The notes below the pieces were generated by a model, which searched no databases, was not told the origin of the DNA, and saw only the letters and a program-made list of their open reading frames with translations. From NCBI GenBank assembly GCA_025355225.1, contig JANYAB010000150.1, forward strand, positions 1 to 7,605: a stretch of DNA of 7,605 bases, given 5' to 3'. This stretch comes from Bacteroidota bacterium. Its GTDB lineage: Bacteria; Bacteroidota; Bacteroidia; Sphingobacteriales; Sphingobacteriaceae. A program made the position numbers and the translations under genes. Shown here piece after piece: positions 5,159 to 7,605 of this stretch; positions within the stretch are counted from its first letter, which is position 1, and each line of letters starts with the position of its first letter.

Positions 5159-6028
5159 CTAAAACTTCTCCTCTATCCCCAAGCCAAACAAAGCAAAATC
5201 ATACTTAACCGGGTCAAGCGGATCAAATTCTCGCAGGCGTTCTGTCAATTCAACTGCGGTTTGCCAGTCGGTTTGTTTACGGGTAATGAGTTTGAGCTTT
5301 CGGGCCACCCGGTCAACATGCAGGTCGCAGGGCATTATCAGTTCTGATGGTTTTATTTTGTTCCATATACCGAAATCCACACCAAAGTCATCCTTTCGTA
5401 CCATCCAGCGTAAAAACATGTTGAGCCTTTTGCAGGTTGATTTTTGCGATGGTGATGAAACGTGTTTTTTGGTTCGGTGAGGGTAATCGGGAAGACTAAA
5501 GAAATACTCGCGGAAGTGGTTGAGATAACTTTCAATAACCACATTGTCACCGTGCGCATAGCGAAGGGTCTGTCGGCGGGTAAATTCTTCGTTATCGCTC
5601 AGAATGACAGGTGGAACGAAGGCATCCTCCAATGAATCGTGTTGACTATAATGACACCTGAAAAACGAGATAAAGTATAAAGTATCAATATCGTTGAACG
5701 TTCTGTGCTTAAAATGCAGCAGTTTTTTCAGGTCGGGCTCCTTGTGGTTAATGATAAAATCATAAGGTGCGCCATCCAAAGTAATCAGCTCCTTACATTT
5801 ATTGATAATGGTTATCCGCTGTCCCCAGGCCAGTGTCGCAGCCCAAAAACCCATGATCTCAATATCCTGTTTTTTGGAGAACATATGCGGTATAGATACC
5901 GGGTCGTTCTTGATAAACTCGGGTTGGTTGTATTGAGAAACTTTGGAATCAAGGAAAGCTTTTAGCCCCCCGCCCCCCTGAAGGGGTAGGTCTAAAAACT
6001 TAAGGAGAACTGTATCATCATTTAGCAT
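5159..6028 (-). CDS. TIGR02757 / DUF2400 family protein carrying two in-frame repeat insertions
   Basis: This encodes 289 residues. The conserved core includes NDPVSIPHMFSKKQDIEIMG (41-60), FWAATLAWGQR (61-71), FKHRTFNDIDTLYFI (106-120), RTKKHVSSPSQKSTCKRLNM (185-204), FLRWMVRKDD.GVDFGIW (205-222) and CDLHVDRVARKL (234-245), ending in DPVKYDFALFGLGIEEKF (272-289). These mark the TIGR02757 conserved family of Bacteroidota and some other bacteria. Its biochemical role is unestablished as far as I know. Two segments look foreign. Residues about 14-24, including GGGG at 18-21, come from a C/G-palindrome repeat. Residues 141-161 (VILSDNEEFT to YAHGD) come from a different repeat. Without them the length falls to roughly 257, close to what I expect for the family. 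Both insertions keep the frame, and everything downstream is intact, so the protein is probably still made. It begins 16 bases after the cystathionine-enzyme stop, which suggests co-transcription. Confidence 0.9.
   Translation of the reverse strand: MLNDDTVLLKFLDLPLQGGGGLKAFLDSKVSQYNQPEFIKNDPVSIPHMFSKKQDIEIMGFWAATLAWGQRITIINKCKELITLDGAPYDFIINHKEPDLKKLLHFKHRTFNDIDTLYFISFFRCHYSQHDSLEDAFVPPVILSDNEEFTRRQTLRYAHGDNVVIESYLNHFREYFFSLPDYPHRTKKHVSSPSQKSTCKRLNMFLRWMVRKDDFGVDFGIWNKIKPSELIMPCDLHVDRVARKLKLITRKQTDWQTAVELTERLREFDPLDPVKYDFALFGLGIEEKF
5546..5608. repeat. 63-bp palindromic repeat inside the TIGR02757 gene
   Basis: The plus strand starts GTCACCGTGCGCATAGCGAA and ends TTCGTTATCGCTCAGAATGAC. The arms pair imperfectly: GTCA with TGAC at the ends, and ATAGCGAAG against CTTCGTTAT inside, about 16 of 22 positions with one gap. 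The minus strand reads GTCATTCTGAGCGATAACG, a wording I recognise from memory as an intergenic repeat of many Bacteroidota genomes. It is exactly 21 codons, residues 141-161 of the protein, and has no stop in the reading frame used. Confidence 0.65.
5958..5987 (-). repeat. C/G palindromic repeat, copy inside the TIGR02757 N-terminus
   Basis: The minus strand reads ACCCCTTCAGGGGGGCGGGG and continues GGCTAAAAGC. It aligns without gaps to the plus-strand copy at 6039-6068 with 23 of 30 identities. CCCC-TGAA-GGGG (5975-5986 on the plus strand) is the hairpin core. It encodes about PLQGGGGLKA in the protein, a low-complexity segment absent from the family pattern I know. Confidence 0.65.
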
Positions 6029-6038
6029 ATTGAAAATT

Positions 6039-6068
6039 CCCCCTTTAGGGGGTTAGGGGGCTTAATGC
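6039..6068 (+). repeat. C/G palindromic repeat at the end of the cystathionine-enzyme gene
   Basis: CCCCC (6039-6043), TTTA and GGGGG (6048-6052) form a perfect 5-bp hairpin, followed by TTAGGGGGCTTA. The repeat lies across the gene's 3' end: on the minus strand it encodes the last five residues SPLTP, and its TAA is the stop codon. It is inverted relative to the copy at 5958-5987. On the minus strand the hairpin plus AATTTTC might give weak termination before the TIGR02757 gene. Confidence 0.7.
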
Positions 6069-7196
6069 TTGTTTCAAATCATCCAGCAAATCATCAATAT
6101 CCTCCACCCCTACGCTCAAACGCAATAAGTTGTCAACTACACCGGCTTTTTCTCGTTCCGCTTTTGGTATCGAGCCATGCGTCATTGATACCGGGTGATT
6201 GATCAGTGATTCTACCCCACCCAATGACTCAGCCAGCGAAAATACTTTAAAAGAAGAGGCTACTTTGAACGTTTCTTCCAAATCCGCATCTTTTATAGTT
6301 ATGGATATCATACCGCCAAAATCACGCATTTGCTTTTTGGCAATAGCATGATTGGGGTGATCTTCGAAACCCGGCCAGTAAATTTTGTCTATCCGGGGAT
6401 GTGTTTTTAAAAACTCAGCTATCTTCCGGCCATTTTCACAATGGGCTTTCATACGGAGGTGCAAGGTTTTAATGCCGCGCAATACTAAAAAGCTGTCCAT
6501 CGGGCCAGGTGTTGCGCCACAAGCATTATAGATGAACCATAATTGTTTATACAGGTCTTCGTCATTCAACATCAACGCACCCATAACCACATCGCTGTGG
6601 CCACCGATATACTTGGTTACCGAATGCATCACAATATCAGCTCCCAGGTCAATGGGGTTTTGCAGATAAGGTGAAGCAAAAGTGTTATCAACTGCAAGCA
6701 AAATGTTATTGGCTTTGGTTATTTTAGCTATGGCTTCAATATCAATTATCTGCATCGTCGGATTGGTAGGCGTTTCTATCCATACCAGTTTAGTGTTGTC
6801 GTTTACATATTCACTAACGATCTCCGGTTTTGAAAGATCAAGAAAATGGAACTTAATACCATAATTGGCAAATATTTTGGTGAACATGCGGTACGAGCCA
6901 CCATACAGGTCGTTACCGGTAATTACTTCATCACCCGGGCGAAGCAATTTCATCACCGCATCAGTAGCGCCCATTCCACTCGAAAAAGCAAGTCCGAATT
7001 TTGCATTTTCCAATGCGGCAAGACAGTTTTCCAACGCCTTACGGGTAGGATTCGTTCCGCGTGAATACTCATAACCCTTATTATCGCCCGGCGACTTCTG
7101 CCAATATGTTGATGTCTGGTAAATTGGGGTCATAATGGCCCCCGTCGTCGGATCAGGCTCCTGGCCTGCGTGTATAGCTTTTGTTGCGAATTTCAT
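6045..7196 (-). CDS. Cystathionine gamma-synthase / gamma-lyase (Cys/Met PLP enzyme)
   Basis: The 383 residues are standard for this fold-type I PLP enzyme family of transsulfuration. Visible motifs are GYEYSRGTNPTR (41-52, with the Tyr/Arg that bind PLP phosphate from the neighbouring subunit), FSSGMGA (71-77), DLYGGSYR (96-103, stacking Tyr98), WIETPTNPT (139-147), AVDNTF (168-173, Asp170 to the pyridine N), HSVTKYIGGHSDVVMG (191-206, Schiff-base Lys195), SLGGVESL (324-331) and LLRLSVGVED (357-366, substrate-carboxylate Arg359). The overall wording (ATKAIHAGQ, KLVWIETPTNPT, GIKTLH.RM) is closest to gamma-lyase-like members, but the two activities cannot be separated by eye, so no symbol is given. 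The last five residues (SPLTP) and the stop come from a palindromic repeat. The start ATG follows AAAGAAAA. proS lies 88 bases upstream across a foldback repeat. Confidence 0.93.
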   Translation of the reverse strand: MKFATKAIHAGQEPDPTTGAIMTPIYQTSTYWQKSPGDNKGYEYSRGTNPTRKALENCLAALENAKFGLAFSSGMGATDAVMKLLRPGDEVITGNDLYGGSYRMFTKIFANYGIKFHFLDLSKPEIVSEYVNDNTKLVWIETPTNPTMQIIDIEAIAKITKANNILLAVDNTFASPYLQNPIDLGADIVMHSVTKYIGGHSDVVMGALMLNDEDLYKQLWFIYNACGATPGPMDSFLVLRGIKTLHLRMKAHCENGRKIAEFLKTHPRIDKIYWPGFEDHPNHAIAKKQMRDFGGMISITIKDADLEETFKVASSFKVFSLAESLGGVESLINHPVSMTHGSIPKAEREKAGVVDNLLRLSVGVEDIDDLLDDLKQALSPLTP

Positions 7197-7203
7197 TTTT
7201 CTT

Positions 7204-7274
7204 TAGTTCATGGTTCATAGATAATAGTCCATGGCTTATAACGATAATTACTATGAACTATCAACCATGAACTA
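7204..7274. repeat. Foldback of GTTCATGG/GTTCATAG words between proS and the cystathionine gene
   Basis: TAGTTCATGGTT (7204-7215) is the exact reverse complement of AACCATGAACTA (7263-7274), and GTTCATAG (7213-7220) of CTATGAAC (7251-7258). A further variant, TAGTCCATGG, lies at 7225-7234. The result is a long imperfect hairpin with an approximately 30-base central region. Similar 'gttcatag/gttcatgg' spacers are, from memory, common in Sphingobacteriales. It fills most of the 88-bp intergenic gap and may act on the message of the downstream gene. Confidence 0.7.
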
Positions 7275-7284
7275 TTAACTGACG

Positions 7285-7605
7285 CTAATATGCCCGTGCA
7301 AATAACACTCTCTGGCTTGACGGTTTTCCGGTTAAGATACACTTACCCTCCTCCTGTTTATTATTCAAAGGTATGCATCGTATGGTAGCCTTGGTTTCCT
7401 CCTTTATCTGTTGCTCTGTTTCGGCTGTGCCATCCCAGTGGGCCGACAAAAAGCCGGGTTCTTCATCAAGCAGGCGCTTAAACTCTTCGTAGTTATCAAC
7501 CTCCCTTGTATTCTCCAGTTTAAACTTTAGCGCCTTTTGATAGATGTTTTGCTGTATGTCCTCAAGCAAGTTTTCTATATGTTCAGCCAAACCCTGCTGT
7601 GGAAC
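7285..7605 (-). CDS. proS: Prolyl-tRNA synthetase, C-terminal part (gene continues past the right edge)
   Basis: The reading frame is open to the window end. The bases beyond 7590 encode VPQQG in frame, and the TTG there is an internal Leu, not a start. The visible 106 residues run from VPQQGLAEHIENLLEDIQQN to GKCILTGKPSSQRVLFARAY. This matches the extra C-terminal domain of the archaeal/eukaryote-type (class II, non-INS) ProRS, whose proteins end in 'C..tgkpa..rvlfarsY' with a conserved terminal Tyr. The enzyme charges tRNA-Pro in the cytoplasm. The catalytic domain and most of the anticodon-binding domain lie outside the window. Only a single Cys is seen in the last block, where some homologs bind zinc with four. 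Confidence 0.93.
   Translation of the reverse strand, partial: VPQQGLAEHIENLLEDIQQNIYQKALKFKLENTREVDNYEEFKRLLDEEPGFLSAHWDGTAETEQQIKEETKATIRCIPLNNKQEEGKCILTGKPSSQRVLFARAY

Noticed and set aside
6048..6060. G-quadruplex from GGGGGTTAGGGGG
   Set aside because: Only two G-tracts lie close together on this strand, too few for a normal intramolecular quadruplex; the hairpin explanation fits better.
6846..7074. Overlapping plus-strand ORFs opposite the cystathionine enzyme
   Set aside because: The minus-strand frame contains all PLP-enzyme motifs; these are antisense open frames.
7575..7590. TTG at 7590 as the start of a separate 101-residue gene
   Set aside because: The frame stays open to the window edge, and the product matches only the C-terminal domain of prolyl-tRNA synthetase, so this is an internal Leu codon.

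Overview
The window looks like a Bacteroidota chromosome, most likely a Sphingobacteriaceae relative such as Mucilaginibacter or Pedobacter. The signs are TAnnTTTG-type promoter elements close to start codons, few clear Shine-Dalgarno sites, a eukaryote/archaeal-type prolyl-tRNA synthetase C-terminus, a TIGR02757 (DUF2400) protein, and many palindromic repeats of a kind common between genes in this group. The genus is inferred from general knowledge, not from any search.

Layout. Bases 1-257 carry no complete gene. They hold the first codons of a leftward gene that leaves the window, three GGTACAA direct repeats and a probable terminator for mnmE. mnmE (258-1622, minus) is complete and has a 90-bp foldback repeat directly upstream of its start codon. 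A plus-strand group follows: a small TfoX-like protein (1776-2147), a VOC/glyoxalase-fold protein (2419-2808) and a 37-kDa nucleoid-associated (NdpA/YejK-type) protein (2845-3903). From 3952 to the right end everything reads leftward. In transcription order this is proS (partial, entering from the right edge), a cystathionine gamma-synthase/lyase, the TIGR02757 protein, a 54-residue unknown ORF, and two tandem DUF5655-like paralogs coupled by an ATGA overlap.

The most striking feature is how far short palindromic repeats have moved into genes and gene borders. One repeat family supplies the last five residues and the stop codon of the cystathionine enzyme (6039-6068). An inverted copy lies in frame inside the N-terminus of the TIGR02757 protein (5958-5987). 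A different repeat adds 21 in-frame codons to the middle of that same protein (5546-5608). A 207-bp element with 19-bp terminal inverted repeats and three internal hairpins (4761-4967) separates the 54-residue ORF from the DUF5655 pair and supplies the ORF's stop codon. Other foldbacks sit before mnmE (1625-1714) and between proS and the cystathionine enzyme (7204-7274). This recalls the palindromic elements that invade Rickettsia reading frames.

The genes do not form one obvious pathway. They cover tRNA modification and charging, sulfur amino-acid metabolism, nucleoid binding and unknown functions. The left edge may be the junction of an integrated element at the 3' end of mnmE, a known island insertion site in other bacteria, but too little of it is visible to be sure.
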